This document shows, piece after piece, positions 1 to 12,192 of a DNA stretch of 64,000 nt; position 1 is the first letter of the stretch; every line of letters starts with the position of its first letter. Origin of the DNA: Notospermus geniculatus. Lineage: Eukaryota > Nemertea > Pilidiophora > Heteronemertea > Lineidae. The notes below the pieces were generated by a model. It had not been told where the DNA came from. It ran no database searches and was given only the letters and a program-made list of their open reading frames with translations. Where the stretch lies: contig NMRB01000190.1 in NCBI GenBank assembly GCA_002633025.1, forward strand, positions 292,828 to 356,827, in the 5' to 3' direction. The translations under genes and the position numbers were made by a program.

Positions 1-317
1 ATACATGTACAGAGAACAGTATGCTTTTGAGTGAGATTGGTAACTGATATGCGAGGGCGTCATATATTCCGCACAGTGAAACACAAAATGTGAGAAGAAG
101 CTGGGGTATATTTGGCATCAACAAGCATCCCAATAATATGCATTCCCTCCACTAACAACAGGATGAGACCCGAGAAAAGGCGAGAGATTTATTGGCGTGA
201 TATCACCAGTGTGATTCCCGTAAAGAGTGAGTCAAGGAACAGTCTCATCTCGTATGCAAATGAGCTCTTCAGTACCTCCTCCAGAGAAGGCTAATATTGA
301 CTGTAGCACTGTCTCTT

Positions 318-565
318 TTAGTTAACCCATTACATGTATCTATAGAGAACGGACGGTCAAATAGGTGGTAACACGTTACTCCTTTTAGGTAACCCACTAT
401 CTGTAGAGAACGGACGGTCAAATAGGTGGTAACACGTTACTCCTTTTAGGTAACCCATTATCTGTAGAGAACGGACGGTCAAATAGGTGGTAACACGTTA
501 GTCCTTTTAGTTAACCCATTATCTGTAGAGAACGGACAGTCAAATTGGTCGTAAAGGCCTAGATT
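318..565. repeat. 61-bp minisatellite array, first block
   Basis: About four units, each containing gagaacggacggtcaaatag followed by gtggtaacacgtta and ccttttaggtaaccca. The spacing of the gagaacgga motif is close to 61 bp. The array marks the left edge of duplication 1. Confidence 0.9.
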
Positions 566-1234
566 GGCAGCTTCAAGGGAGAGAGCCAACCAGGCCAGAA
601 AAACACCTCATGCTTTCTCATGAACTGTGACTCGGTGTTTTTGGCAAGGTGATATTGGACAGGGCAGGATCCCAAACCAATTCGTACAGGAGGCGTTTAA
701 CCTCGTAAAATTGACACAGCTTTGCATGACTTATATTGTACTTTTAAAATGGGTAGATTCCTTTATGTGGTATTAACGACGAACTTCGTTAATTGGTCAG
801 AAATGAAGCTATTTCCCCGAGGACTGAGATAATTGTATAGGTACAGCCCCTACATCCTTGTTGATCGGTCATAATAAATAAATCATGATCCATCTCCACA
901 CAGCAGCGGCCACAAACGGTAACTTTATGGCGGGGGTATCACTCATTTATTAATATCATATACAATTTTATTCACCGTGAAACATGCTTGGTATTTCAAT
1001 TGAAAATGTCTGGAGTAATTTGTTTTTGATATTGGCATAAACAGTAAGTTATCTTACCTCAGAGATGAGAGAATATTGCCAGAATCACCTCGATTTATTT
1101 CCTCAATTTTGAAGGTTCTAAACTCGATCACGTTTCTATGGCTTTTTGGGTCTCATTCATTTTGGCATCACTCCCTGCCACAGCAAAGTAACTGATAACA
1201 CAGATATAAACATCGGTTAGCAGGTAAGACTACG

Positions 1235-1427
1235 AATGGGAAACTTTCCTGCCGTTAGGGGCCGCCTATTAGCGGTCCTAGGACGTCACAAAGTTTGACG
1301 TCACACAAGCCATGGCCTCCGCGGCATTATGGATGACGTCGTGGCGTGCATTTCTTCTCTGTGACGTCAGATTTCATGACGTTCTAGAACGTGGTGGTGG
1401 CCTCTATCGGCAGGAAAGTCTCCCATT
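1235..1427. mobile_element. MITE-A copy 1 (paired CRE sites)
   Basis: Non-autonomous inverted-repeat element. The left end resembles AATGGGAGACTTTCCTGCCG (here gggaaac), and the right end is its reverse complement, ending caggaaagtctcccatt. Inside are two perfect TGACGTCA palindromes at 1296-1303 and 1362-1369. It has no coding capacity. The superfamily is undetermined because no clear target-site duplication separates from the termini. Confidence 0.9.
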
Positions 1428-3904
1428 GAACTCTCAATCTCAAAGGCGACAAGTACAAATGTTTCTACTCATGATGACTGTAAATGGTTTATTTTAGCAT
1501 ACAGCTTTATCAAAAACAAATCCCACGAGCTGCTTTCTCTACGCTGTGAAACAATATTATTCATAAAGAACCACAAGGAGAAATCCCTGGGCATCAGCCC
1601 GGGTAATTTTTCAAATTGATAAAGATTAACACTGTCATCTTATTTTGTTGTGGCCGAAGCAAGGTCACCCAAGGTCAGCATCATTCGTTCCTTAAATCCC
1701 AAGGGGGCGCTGTATCTTGGTGACTAGGCCCCCGAGACGCCACCTTTGTAGCTGCACCGGTGTAGAGTGATTTATTAATATTAGCATCATTATGTTGTCT
1801 ATCAATTTGTGCGAGACTTGATCAACTATTTCCACCGGTGTGGGTCAGGTCACCAGATTCAGTCTTCCTGAGAGTGACGTTCATTTGTGTCTTATATCAC
1901 ATGCAACCCAATCGGACGTTTCGAAGGAAAATCATCCGCCAGTTCCAGATGAAGTCCTTCATAATAGTTTCCTGACATTTTGGTGTTAATTAGTAAAGTT
2001 TGGCACATTTTCCGGATCAAATATCATTACGTAACCGTTTTGACGGTGGACACTCGGACACTGTTTTTTTCAGATATTACACCACAACCCAAACAACTTG
2101 CAACAACCCCTTTTCCCTTCATTTCTAGTTTCAGGACATGTCCAGCATCATTTAGCTCACCATCTTACATGATGAATGTGCCTTAGATGAGGAATACCTC
2201 TTTATGGTTTAATTAGTGGATAATATTGGCCATAAGGTGTGCCCTTGGGGCACCCCATGACCAGCATTTTACCCTCGGCAGCTGTAGAGCACTTGCCTTC
2301 ACTGGATGTGTGATACATGTACGTACCACATAGGTGAAATTAATAGGACCTTAATGGCCAAGAATGACTTTCACCCCTCCCCAAAATGCCATTTCAGGGG
2401 GGGGGGTGTCAGTGGCACGTGACAGGTAATTCACGGTGGAACTTGAAGGAGGACAGTAGCAAAGAAAGTGACTGTTAAAATATTCCATGACAGCTGGGTG
2501 AATGCATCCATCTCGACCTTTCAATTTCCACCAAACATTGCTTTACAGATCCATTATGTTTGAAAGAGACTATAATAGTGTTTGGCTATTTAAACGTGTG
2601 CGACTTCACTAATGCAGCCTCCCATTTCAGACCCTTAATGGTATTTCTCATGAATGGTTACCTCTTAAACTTCTCTCAAAGGTACAATCCAAGTCTCTTT
2701 GAAATGAAGTTTTATAATGAAATAAACAGGAGCGGACTAGCTTTCTCTCCGAGTCCATATCGGCCTGCCGGGTGAATCACACCTCCGCCGGGTGGCCCTG
2801 GATGCCTGATTTATTCTGCCATCAGCCTTCACCAAAGACGTAGACAAAAATATTAAAACTGACCAATAAAGCGGCTATTTTCTTTAGCGCGTTAGCGTGT
2901 GTATTCCCGGCGGGGGACGATGACTATGGTTCGTACGATGCAATCTGTCAGCCACCGGTAGGCCATTATTAATTTACTGCAGTATAAATGGTTCTTCCTA
3001 TTATGCATAAGGTAGCAGGCCGTCAAGTCGACAATACGGCTATTCACCGCCCGAACACAAGAATCTCTTTTGTTTTTGATGAGCAGAGATTGGTGTTTCA
3101 TCTGGGTCTATGATGGAGTGGAATTCCTCGTCTACTGAAACATCTTTCGATCCTTCAAACCTACACATTTATTTTGAGGCATAACTCTACACGATTATGG
3201 TGGAAATATTCTGACAACAGGTTTGATCAGGGAAGCATTCCGGCTGTGGACCCCCAACATCTAATTTGTTCGTACATATGCTACTGCTGCTGGTGGAAAT
3301 ACCTCAAGGTAGAATCCGTGAATCTGATTGGTCCATACGCATCACGTCGCCTTCTATCTGCATATTTTCGAACGAAAAAGAAAATGGTGCCGTTTCATGA
3401 CGGGGGACATGCCGAATCGTCATCCCTCGAAAACCTGGCTTTTTCTTTATGTTGACTTGATTGGACCCTTCACCAGTCAGAAACGTTGATCAGGTACCAC
3501 AGTTGAATGTAGCCATGAAAATTCCACTTTGAAACAGGCATGACCAAGACGGCCATGTTTGAAGACCGACCTTGACACGGCTCATTAACCTTGATTAATT
3601 CTCCATCCATTACATAAACTGTCTGCTGACCGTCCGTTGTTTCTGAGGGTTCAACTGATGTCGACACGGAGGGGTCACTGGTCAATGAAGACAACGACCA
3701 TCAGTAATGCAGAGAAAATTTATGTAGACAAGGGAATGCCTTGGGAGTTGTTTCTCTTGGCAGTGGGATCGCTGAGGGTCAGGCCTTGTGGTCACTTAAA
3801 GAATACATCACAGCCACTTTGCTGATGGTTGGACAATTGGTTGGGGTCGGTGATATGGAACCGTGCGAGTAGAAACGGAATTGTTTTGTATATTGTACGT
3901 GTAG

Positions 3905-4142
3905 TTTTCCATCAGGGCTGAACCCGATGCATTATTGGCTCTCATATATGTAGTATGCAGGAGGCCATCTCAAGCTACTCATGTTCCTCACTTGACAACT
4001 TACCCTTGAAAAGGCACAAGGCACCGTTTACTATCCAATGCGGCAGGCGTGAAGCGCCAGGGACGATTAATCCCATTATGGGATTCGAACCCGTGACCGA
4101 CCCCTGGCTAAGCACGGGATAACTACTCGGCTATGAGCGGTG
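3905..4142 (-). mobile_element. tRNA-derived SINE, copy 1
   Basis: On the minus strand it starts tagccgagtagttatcccgt (A-box-like), then cacgggttcgaatccc (B box), and then a body shared with the other SINEs: gtgaggaacatgagtagctt and gagatggcctc, ending near tcagccctgatgg. It is a pol III retroelement, not a functional tRNA. Confidence 0.85.
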
Positions 4143-4624
4143 AAGAAATTAATTACCAAATCAATTCCTTGTCTGCCATTTTGAAGGGCGTTGGTGTATG
4201 GAGTCATGGTGCCACACCCATGCGTTGTACAGATGCATGACTGGTGACAATCTACATGTACATGTTTTTACCCCTGAAGGCTGCCTTCTTGTTGGTCAAT
4301 AAAAGACAGGAACTGTTAGGTCACTCTTTGCTTTTCTTCCCTGCTACACGTTTAATTCAACTCTTACACCTCAGACAGAGAAGTATCTCCCCCGGCCTGA
4401 GGCTGTGGCTGGGACTGCCCGCAGCTAGTTGTCGTTGTGTTCAAAGAAAACAACTGGAGGGTATCCTCTACCGTACAGAGTTGAGCCAATGATAGCCAGA
4501 AGGTTGCCTCAGGCAGTAGTGGCAGGAGACTGGGCTGAGGTGGAGCAGTAAGATCTTAGAGAGGAAGATTCTTCTTCGTGTACTTTTGGGCAAGAAACGT
4601 TAGGACACATTCGCTCAACAATAC

Positions 4625-4771
4625 GGAGGTTTAGAAATCAAACGATAAACGTAAACGTTAACGACAACGTTATTTTTGTACCGAAAATGCAATATAAAAT
4701 CTGGTTAATTTGTGGTATGAAAAATAACGTTGTCCTAAAGTTTACGTTTGTCGTTTGATTTCAAAACCTCC
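4625..4771. mobile_element. Foldback element C, copy 1
   Basis: Arms of about 50 bp start ggaggtttagaaatcaaacg and return as cgtttgatttcaaaacctcc. They flank an AT-rich centre of about 45 bp with no coding potential. Likely a MITE-like insertion. Confidence 0.8.
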
Positions 4772-5202
4772 CTAGTGCCTGATGAAATCTCGTGATATCA
4801 TGGACAGAAAGGTAGCTCGAAACCTTTTTCAAGACAATAGTCCCCATATCTATATGAGGTGTAAGAAACGGTCCACACGGAATTCGTTCTGCATATTTAT
4901 ATGAAGGCAACGATAGGGAAAGGATTGTGAACCAATCAACTCACTGATCTGCAAGTTCGACATTTTGATAGTATATGTACGAGGTTGATTTTAGTACACA
5001 GACTTCATGATACCTTCCTCCCAGTCTGACCAACACCAATACCAACCTTCCACGTTTAGAGAGTGCAGCGGACTGGTCTGGTTGAACGTCAGATGATATT
5101 TGAAAATGAGTGATGATGTTCACTGTAATGGATTAGTTTTGCTGACCAAACTACTGACAGGATAATAACAAATACAAGAGAAACAAAGAAAACGTCTCAA
5201 AA

Positions 5203-5289
5203 ATGGCTCCCAGAGGTGATTACGGAAAGAAGACCAAGCAGGAGCTTATCAAACCAGCGCAGCCTCAAGTTAATCAGGAACGGAATTAG
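5203..5289 (+). other. 28-codon ORF with good start context, identity unknown
   Basis: AAAAATGG start context. It encodes MAPRGDYGKKTKQELIKPAQ then PQVNQERN and a stop. It is identical at 12596-12682 because of duplication 1. The KKTKQELI stretch looks SAP-like, but the ORF is too short to classify. It could be a first coding exon using a donor at caa|gttaat, or chance. Confidence 0.15.
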
Positions 5290-6382
5290 CTGGAGCCTTC
5301 AGGATGGACCGACTTTACACCCAAGGTGCTCGCAATTCTTGCAAAACCACCAAAATAGGATATTTGGTCATTACGCATGTCTCAAGATGTCGGCGGGAGC
5401 GTAACTTGTTATAATACATTGATAAATATATACAGAAATGAAGCATTAGGAGAGAGAGCGATCCCAGAACATTAGACAATTCCTGCAATCGGGGTGTTAT
5501 TCCTTCATCTAGTTGATACCTAACTCTGAGAGACATTTATGTCATCGTAAAGCATTTTGCCACGGAGCAATAGCGGGCCAGTCAGGCAATTCTTGTGCTT
5601 AAGCCACTAGATCACAGGAGAGGAAAATGTGCCATATACTGAGGCCATTTCGGTGAGAAAGCCAATCTAGAATTAGCGTGTACACTTTTTTTCTCACATA
5701 AACAAGTTCTTCATTGTACGACATCATTGGGCATGACAAATTGACGGTTTTATGCCCTGTTTGCTGTGAAATGAGACTTTTTCTTGTCGAATAGACACAG
5801 GTAATGAACTAGTGATGATGTTTATAGACATCATGGAAGTAAGACTTGCCAGTTTCATCTTCATTTGGGTCCGTAATCCTTCCTTATAATGCTACAATAC
5901 CTAAGATATTCACACGAATGTCAAATATCCCTACTCCAAGGATGATCACTGGATTACAGGAAGGTAACACACGGCCACAAAAAGAAGTGCGGTGGTAGTT
6001 TTTGGCTTGTAAAGTATCAAGGCTTATAACTTGCTCGCTGGTGCCAAAGCATTTGCTGCTTTGAGCAAGGGACCTGTGAAGAACCCAGAACAGCAAAGGA
6101 AGTCCGAGTTCATTACAAGAGCTCCAAAGAAATACAGGATGCTTCTCAGCAAGTAAAGTAGGCCCTACCCTACAGCTTGTTGGGCGTTTCTTGTTGCTGC
6201 ACAACTGAGGTCCAAATACTTCATCCAAAAAACATGCAAAAGGAAACTTTCAATGCCAGTTGAAAACATGAAACAACCATTTGTGGTTAGTAATATTGTT
6301 GTATGAGAAAAGCATCCTTCAAGTACCATCAGCCTGAAATAAGCTGAAAGCACCAGTTTATGAAGACAATCCTGGAAGTTAC

Positions 6383-6564
6383 TTTGTGAGTCGTCGAAGA
6401 TCTGAGGACTCTGCCAGCTGTCTCTGACGACTGCATCTCTCTGTCCCTGAAAATAACATGACAACGACGAGATGACAAATTATAGAGTTTGACAGTAATG
6501 TTAGACTTACACAGGAAAACTTGAGTTAGCGATGTAGTCTTGAGAGCAAGGCTGGTTTGACCCT
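6383..6564 (-). other. Two candidate minus-strand exons in duplication copy 1
   Basis: Exon candidate 6564-6511 (54 bp) has a ttttcag acceptor and a gtaagtct donor. Candidate 6446-6383 (64 bp) has a ttattttcag acceptor and a weaker gtaact donor. Joined, they keep one frame open: SNQPCSQDYIANSSFP then DREMQSSETAGRVLRSS. The copy-2 counterparts are 13935-13882 and 13817-13733. I recognise no domain. Confidence 0.25.
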
Positions 6565-6930
6565 CTGAAAAGATAAACATATGCCTCATGTTAAGAAGGA
6601 ACAGAAAAAGAATTGTCCATTAAACTACGGCAGACCACCCTCTTCATGGCACCTCATGTATTTTCAGATCTGCCGGTGAACAAACCTCTTTTTGTCCTCT
6701 TACAAACTGTGGCAAAACCCTGAAGTCATTTGTAGGTAATTGATATCACAATCAATATGAGATGGACAGAGGGAGTGAATTAGGAAGATGAATATTCAAC
6801 ACATCTGATCACCTTTTGATGGCCTGTTGAGGAAAAAGGAAAGGCACATGGTTAGGTTAGGAAGGCTGTTCCGTTAAATGCATTGCATCCCTCTGCACCA
6901 TCATGGTTACGTTAGGAAGACTGTTCCGAT

Positions 6931-7306
6931 CCTTTTAGGTAACCAACTATCTGTAGAGAACGGACGGTCAAATAGGTGGTAACACGTTAGTCCTTTTGGG
7001 TAACCCACTATCTGTAGAGAACGGACGGTCAAATAGGTGGTAACACGTTAGTCCTTTTAGGTAACCCACTATGTAGAGAACGGACGGTCAAATAGGTGGT
7101 AACACGTTAGTCGTTTTAGGTAGCCTTGGAGGAATTATACTGACAGTATAATTCCTCTAAGGCAGTATAATTCCTCCAAGAGGTAACCAACTATCTGTAC
7201 AGAACGGACAGTCAAATAGGTGGTAACACCTTTATTCTTTTAGGCTTGGAGGAATTACTTTTAGGTAACCCACTATCTGTAGAGAACGGACAAAATAGGT
7301 GGTAAT
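6931..7306. repeat. 61-bp minisatellite array, second block
   Basis: Same unit as at 318-565, about five copies, interrupted by a small palindrome at 7125-7180 and a variant unit near 7243. It marks the junction between the two copies of duplication 1, so slippage or unequal exchange in the array may have helped create the duplication. Confidence 0.88.
7125..7180. repeat. Small palindromic element (CTTGGAGGAATTATACTG)
   Basis: CTTGGAGGAATTATACTG is followed by its inverse, then by a further inverse copy ending AATTCCTCCAAG. It sits inside the 61-bp minisatellite. Half-units recur near 7243 and at 42859. Confidence 0.7.
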
Positions 7307-7340
7307 AGATTGGCAGCTTCAAGGGAGTGAGCCAACCAGG

Positions 7341-7445
7341 GCCCATGTTCCCGAAGCCGTCGTTAGGTTAACGATGTCGTTAAAACTGGTAAAATGCATA
7401 GCGTAACGACATCGTTAACCTAACGACGGCTTCGGGAACATGGGT
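7341..7445. mobile_element. Hairpin insertion D, 105 bp, 5-bp target duplication
   Basis: Two 42-bp arms (7341-7382 and 7404-7445), almost perfectly complementary apart from the terminal G/T base, around a 21-bp loop. CCAGG at 7336-7340 is repeated at 7446-7450. Duplication copy 1 (near 589-600) holds the empty site with one CCAGG, so this inserted after the segmental duplication. Confidence 0.88.
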
Positions 7446-8078
7446 CCAGGCCAGTAGAACACCTCTTTGCTTTCTCATGAACTGTGACTCGGTGTTTTTG
7501 GCAAGGTGATATTGGAGAGGGCAGGATCCCCAAACCAATTCCAGGAGGCGTTTAACCTCGTAAAACTGACACAGCTTTGCATGACTTATATTGTACTTTC
7601 AAATTGGGTAGATTCCTTTATGTGGAACTTCGTTAATTGGTCAGAAATGAAGCTATTTCCCCGTGGACTGAGATAATTGTATAGGTACAGCCCCTACATC
7701 CTTGTTGATCGGTCATAATAAATAAATCATGATCCATCTCCACACAGCAGCGGCCACAAACGGTAACTTTATGGCGGGGATATCACTCATTTATTAATAT
7801 CATATACAATTTTATTCACCGTGAAACATGCTTGGTATTTCAATTGAAAATGTCTGGAGTAATTTGTTTTTGATATTGGCATAAACAGTAAGTTATCTCA
7901 CCTCAGAGATGAGAGAATATTGCCAGAATCACCTCGATTTATTTCCTCAATTTTGAAGGTTCTAAACTCGCTCACGTTTCTATGGCTTTTTGGGTCTCAT
8001 TCATTTTGGCATCACTCCCTGCCACAGCAAAGTAACTGATAACACAGATATAAACATCGGTTAGCAGGTAAGACTACG

Positions 8079-8275
8079 AATGGGAAACTTTCCTGCCGTT
8101 AGAGGCCGCCTGTTAGCGGTCCTAGGACGTCACAAAGTTTGACGTCACACAAGCCATGGCCTCCGCGGCATTATAGATGACGTCCTGGCGTGCATTTCTT
8201 CTCTGTGACGTCAGATATCATGACGTCCTAGGGCCGCTAATGTGGTGGCCTCTAACGGCAGGAAAGTCTCCCATT
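8079..8275. mobile_element. MITE-A copy 2
   Basis: Paralogous to the copy at 1235-1427 through duplication 1, not an independent insertion. TGACGTCA palindromes lie at 8140-8147 and 8206-8213. Confidence 0.9.
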
Positions 8276-10535
8276 GAACTCTCAATCTCAACGCTGACAA
8301 GTACAGACGTTTCTACTCATGATGACTGTAAATGGTTTATTTTAGCATACAGCTTTATCAAAAACAAATCCCACGAGCTGCTTTCTGTACGCTGTGAAAC
8401 AATATTATTCATAAAGAAGCACAAGGAGAAATCCCTGGGCATCAGCCCGGGTAATTTTCAAATTGATAAAGATTAACACTGTCATCTTATTTTGTTGTGG
8501 CCGAAGCAAGGTCACCCAAGGTCAGCATCATTCGTTCCTTAAATCCCAAGGGGGCGCTGTATCTTGGTGACTAGGCCCCCGAGACGCCACCTTTGTAGCT
8601 GTACCGGTGTGGAGTGATTTATTAATATTAGCATCATTATGTTGTCTATCAATTTGTGTGAGCCCTGATCAACTATTTCCACCGGTGTGGGTCAGGTCAC
8701 CAGATTCAGTCTTCCTGAGAGTGACGTTCATATGTGCCTTATATCACATGCAACCCAATCGGACGTTTCGAAGGAAAATCATCCGCCAGTTCCAAGTCCT
8801 TCATAATAGTTTCCTGACATTTTGGTGTTAATTAGTAAAGTTTGGCACATTTTCCGGATCAAATATCATTACGTAATCGTTTTGACGGTGGACACTCGGA
8901 CACTGTTTTTTTTTCAGATATTACACCACAACCCAAACAACTTGCAATAACCCCTTTTCCCTTCATTTCTAGTTTCCGGACATGTCCAGCATCATCTACC
9001 TCACCATCTTACATGATGAATGTGCCTTAGATGAGGAATACCTCTTTATGGTTTAATTAGTGGATAATATTGGCCATAAGGTGTGCCCTTGGGGCACCCC
9101 ATGACCAGCATTTTACCCTCGGCAGCTGTAGAGCACTTGCCTTCACTGGATGTGTGATACGTACCACATAGGTGAAATTAATAGGACCTTAGGGCCAAGA
9201 ATGACTTTCACCCCTCCACAAAATACCATTTCAGGGGGGGGGGTCAGTGGCACGTGACAGGTAATTCATGGTGGAACCTGAAGGACGACAGTAGCAAAGA
9301 AAGTGACTGTTGAAATATTCCATGACAGCTGGGTGAATGCATCCATCTCGACCTTTCAATTTCCACCAAACATTGCTACACAGATCCATTATGTTTGAAA
9401 GAGACTATAATAGTGTTTGGCTATTTAAACGTGTGCGACTTCACTAATGCAGCCTCCCATTTCAGACCCTTAAGACAAAAATATTAAAACTGACCAATAA
9501 AGCGGCTATTTTCTTTAGCGCGTTAGCGTGTGTATTCCCGGCGGGGGACGATGACTATGGTTCGTACGATGCAATCTGTCAGCCACCGGTAGGCCATTAT
9601 TAATTTACTGCAGTATAAATGGTTCTTCCTATTATGCATAAGGTAGCAGGCCGTCAAGTCGACAATACGGCTATTCACCGCCCGAACACAAGAATCTCTT
9701 TTGTTTTTGATGAGCAGAGATTGGTGTTTCATCTGGGTCTATGATGGAGTGGAATTCCTCGTCTACTGAAACATCTTTCGATCCTTCAAACCTACACATT
9801 TATTTTGAGGCATAACTCTACACGATTATGGTGGAAATATTCTGACAACAGGTTTGATCAGGGAAGCATTCCGGCTGTGGACCCCCAACATCTAATTTGT
9901 TCGTACATATGCTACTGCTGCTGGTGGAAATACCTCAAGGTAGAATCCGTGAATCTGATTGGTCCATACGCATCACGTCGCCTTCTATCTGCATATTTTC
10001 GAACGAAAAAGAAAATGGTGCCGTTTCATGACGGGGGACATGCCGAATCGTCATCCCTCGAAAACCTGGCTTTTTCTTTATGTTGACTTGATTGGACCCT
10101 TCACCATTCAGAAACGTTGATCAGGTACCACAGTTGAATGTAGCCATGAAAATTCCACTTTGAAACAGGCGTGACCAAGATGGCCATGTTTGAAGACCGA
10201 CCTTGACACGGCTCATTAACCTTGATTAATTCTCCATCCATTACATAAACTGTCTGCTGACCGTCCGTTGTTTCTGAGGGTTCAACTGATGTCGACACGG
10301 AGGGGTCACTGGTCAATGAAGACAACGACCATCAGTAATGCAGAGAAAATTTATGTAGACAAGGGAATGCCTTGGGAGTTGTTTCTCTTGGCGGTGGGAT
10401 CGCTCAGGGTCAGGCCTTGTGGTCACTTAAAGAATACATCACAGCCACTTTGCTGATGGTCGGACAATTGGTTGGGGTCAGTGATATGGAACCGTGCGAG
10501 TAGAAACGGAATTGTTTTGTATATTGTACGTGTAG

Positions 10536-10772
10536 TTTTCCATCAGGGCTGAAGCCGATGCATTATTGGCTCTCATATACGTAGTATGCAGGAGGCCATC
10601 TCAAGCTACTCATGTTCCTCACTTGACCACTTACCCTTGAAAAATTACAAGGCACCGTTTACTATCCAATGCGATGGGCGTGTAGCGCCAGGGACGATTA
10701 ATCCCATTATGGGATTCGAACCCGTGACCGACCCCTGGCTAAGCACGGGATAACTACTCGGCTATCAGCGGT
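10536..10772 (-). mobile_element. tRNA-derived SINE, copy 2
   Basis: Paralogue of 3905-4142 through duplication 1, with the same head and tail and a few substitutions. Confidence 0.85.
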
Positions 10773-11249
10773 GAAGAAATTAAATTTCCAAATCAATTCC
10801 TTGTCTGCCATTTTGAAGGGCGTTGGTGTATGGAGTCATGGTGCCACACCCATGCGTTGTACAGATGCATTGCTGGTGACAATCTACATGTTTTTACCCC
10901 TGAAGGCTGCCTTCTTGTTGGTCAATAAAAGACAGGAACTGTTGGGTCACTCTTTGTTTTTCTTCCCTGCTACACGTTCAATTCAACTCTTACACCTCAG
11001 ACACAGAAGTATCTCCCCCGGCCTGAGGCTGTGGCTGGGACTGCCCGCAGCTAGTTGTCGTTGTGTTCAAAGAAAACAACTGGAGGGTATCCTCTACCGT
11101 ACAGAGTTGAGTCAATGATAGCCAGAAGGTTGCCTCAGGCAGTAGTGGCAGGAGACTGGGCTGATGAGGGGTGGAGCAGTAAGATCTTAGGGAGGAAGAT
11201 TCTTCTTCGTGTACTTTTGGGCAAGAAACGTACATTCGCTCAACAATAC

Positions 11250-11397
11250 GGAGGTTTAGAAATCACACGATAAACGTAAACGTTAACGACAAGGTTATTT
11301 TTGTACCGAAAATGCAATATAAAATCTGGTTAATTTGTGGTATGAAAAATAACGTTGTCGTAAAGTTTACGTTTGTCGTTTGATTTCAAAACCTTCC
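11250..11397. mobile_element. Foldback element C, copy 2
   Basis: Paralogue of 4625-4771 through duplication 1; same arms with minor substitutions. Confidence 0.8.
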
Positions 11398-11568
11398 TAG
11401 TGTCTGATGAAATCTCGTGATATCATAGACAGAAAGGTAGTTTGAAACCTTTTTCAAGACAATAGTCTCCATATCTACATGTAGTGTAAGAAACGGTCCA
11501 CACGGAATTCCTTCTGCATATTTATATGAAGGTAACGATAAGGAAAGGATTGTGAACCAATCAACTCA

Positions 11569-11665
11569 CATCCTGAGAATATCAGGCGTTCTTAGTCGCT
11601 ACCTTCGTCGCCGCACACGGTGACGAAGGTAGCGAGCAGTAAGAACACCTGATATTCTCAGGATG
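11569..11665. mobile_element. Hairpin insertion E, 97 bp, 9-bp target duplication
   Basis: Ends CATCCTGAGAATATCAGG and the inverse CCTGATATTCTCAGGATG. ATCAACTCA at 11560-11568 is repeated at 11666-11674. Two paralogous empty sites (near 4935 and near 12325) hold a single ATCAACTCA. A 9-bp duplication fits Mutator-like transposition, but the family is inferred from length alone. Confidence 0.88.
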
Positions 11666-12044
11666 ATCAACTCACTGATCTGCAAGTTCGACATTTTGAT
11701 AGAATGTACGAGGTTGATTTTTGTACACAGACTTCATGATACCTTCCTCCCAGTCTGACCAACACCAATACCAACCTTCCACGTTTAGAGAGTGCAGCGG
11801 ACTGGTCTGGTTGAATGAGGCTGTGGCTGGGACTGCCCGCAGCTAGTTGTCGTTGTGTTCAAAGAAAACAACTGGAGGGTATCCTCTACCGTACAGAGTT
11901 GAGTCAATGATAGCCAGAGGATTGCCTCAGGCAGTAGTGGCAGGAGACTGGGCTGAGGTGGAGCAGTAAGATCTTAGGGAGGAACATTCTTCTTCGTGTA
12001 CTTTTGGGCAAGAAACGTTAGGTCACACATTCGCTCAGCAATAC

Positions 12045-12192
12045 GGAGGCTTAGAAATCAAACGATAAACGTAAACGTTAACGACAACATTTTTTTTTCT
12101 ACCGAAAATGAAATATATAATCTGGTGAATTCACAGTATGAAAAATAACGTTGTCGTATAGTAAACGTTTATCGTTTGATTTCTTAAACTCC
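12045..12192. mobile_element. Foldback element C, copy 3
   Basis: Third paralogue, made by the internal 792-bp duplication in copy 2 of duplication 1. It is more diverged (for example ggaggcttagaaatc and the arm end cttaaactcc). Confidence 0.78.

Larger units (their letters stand above)
318..6903. repeat. Segmental duplication 1, copy 1
   Basis: Collinear and nearly identical to 6931-14275. The match ends exactly at ctctgcaccatca (6903 and 14275). Long stretches, for example around 2892-3455 versus 9523-10086 and 5203-5880 versus 12596-13273, show few or no differences, so the event is recent. Copy 1 has a 203-bp segment (about 2639-2841) absent from copy 2, and lacks two hairpin insertions found there. 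No confirmed gene lies inside; it carries a MITE-A, a SINE and a foldback element. Confidence 0.93.

Noticed and set aside
3174-3455. 93-codon ORF identical in both copies of duplication 1 (also 9805-10086)
   Set aside because: Identity is explained by the recent duplication, with no splice structure, domain or codon signature.
4075-4142. tRNA gene on the minus strand
   Set aside because: A- and B-box-like sequences are present, but the cloverleaf is incomplete and the sequence continues into the shared SINE body.
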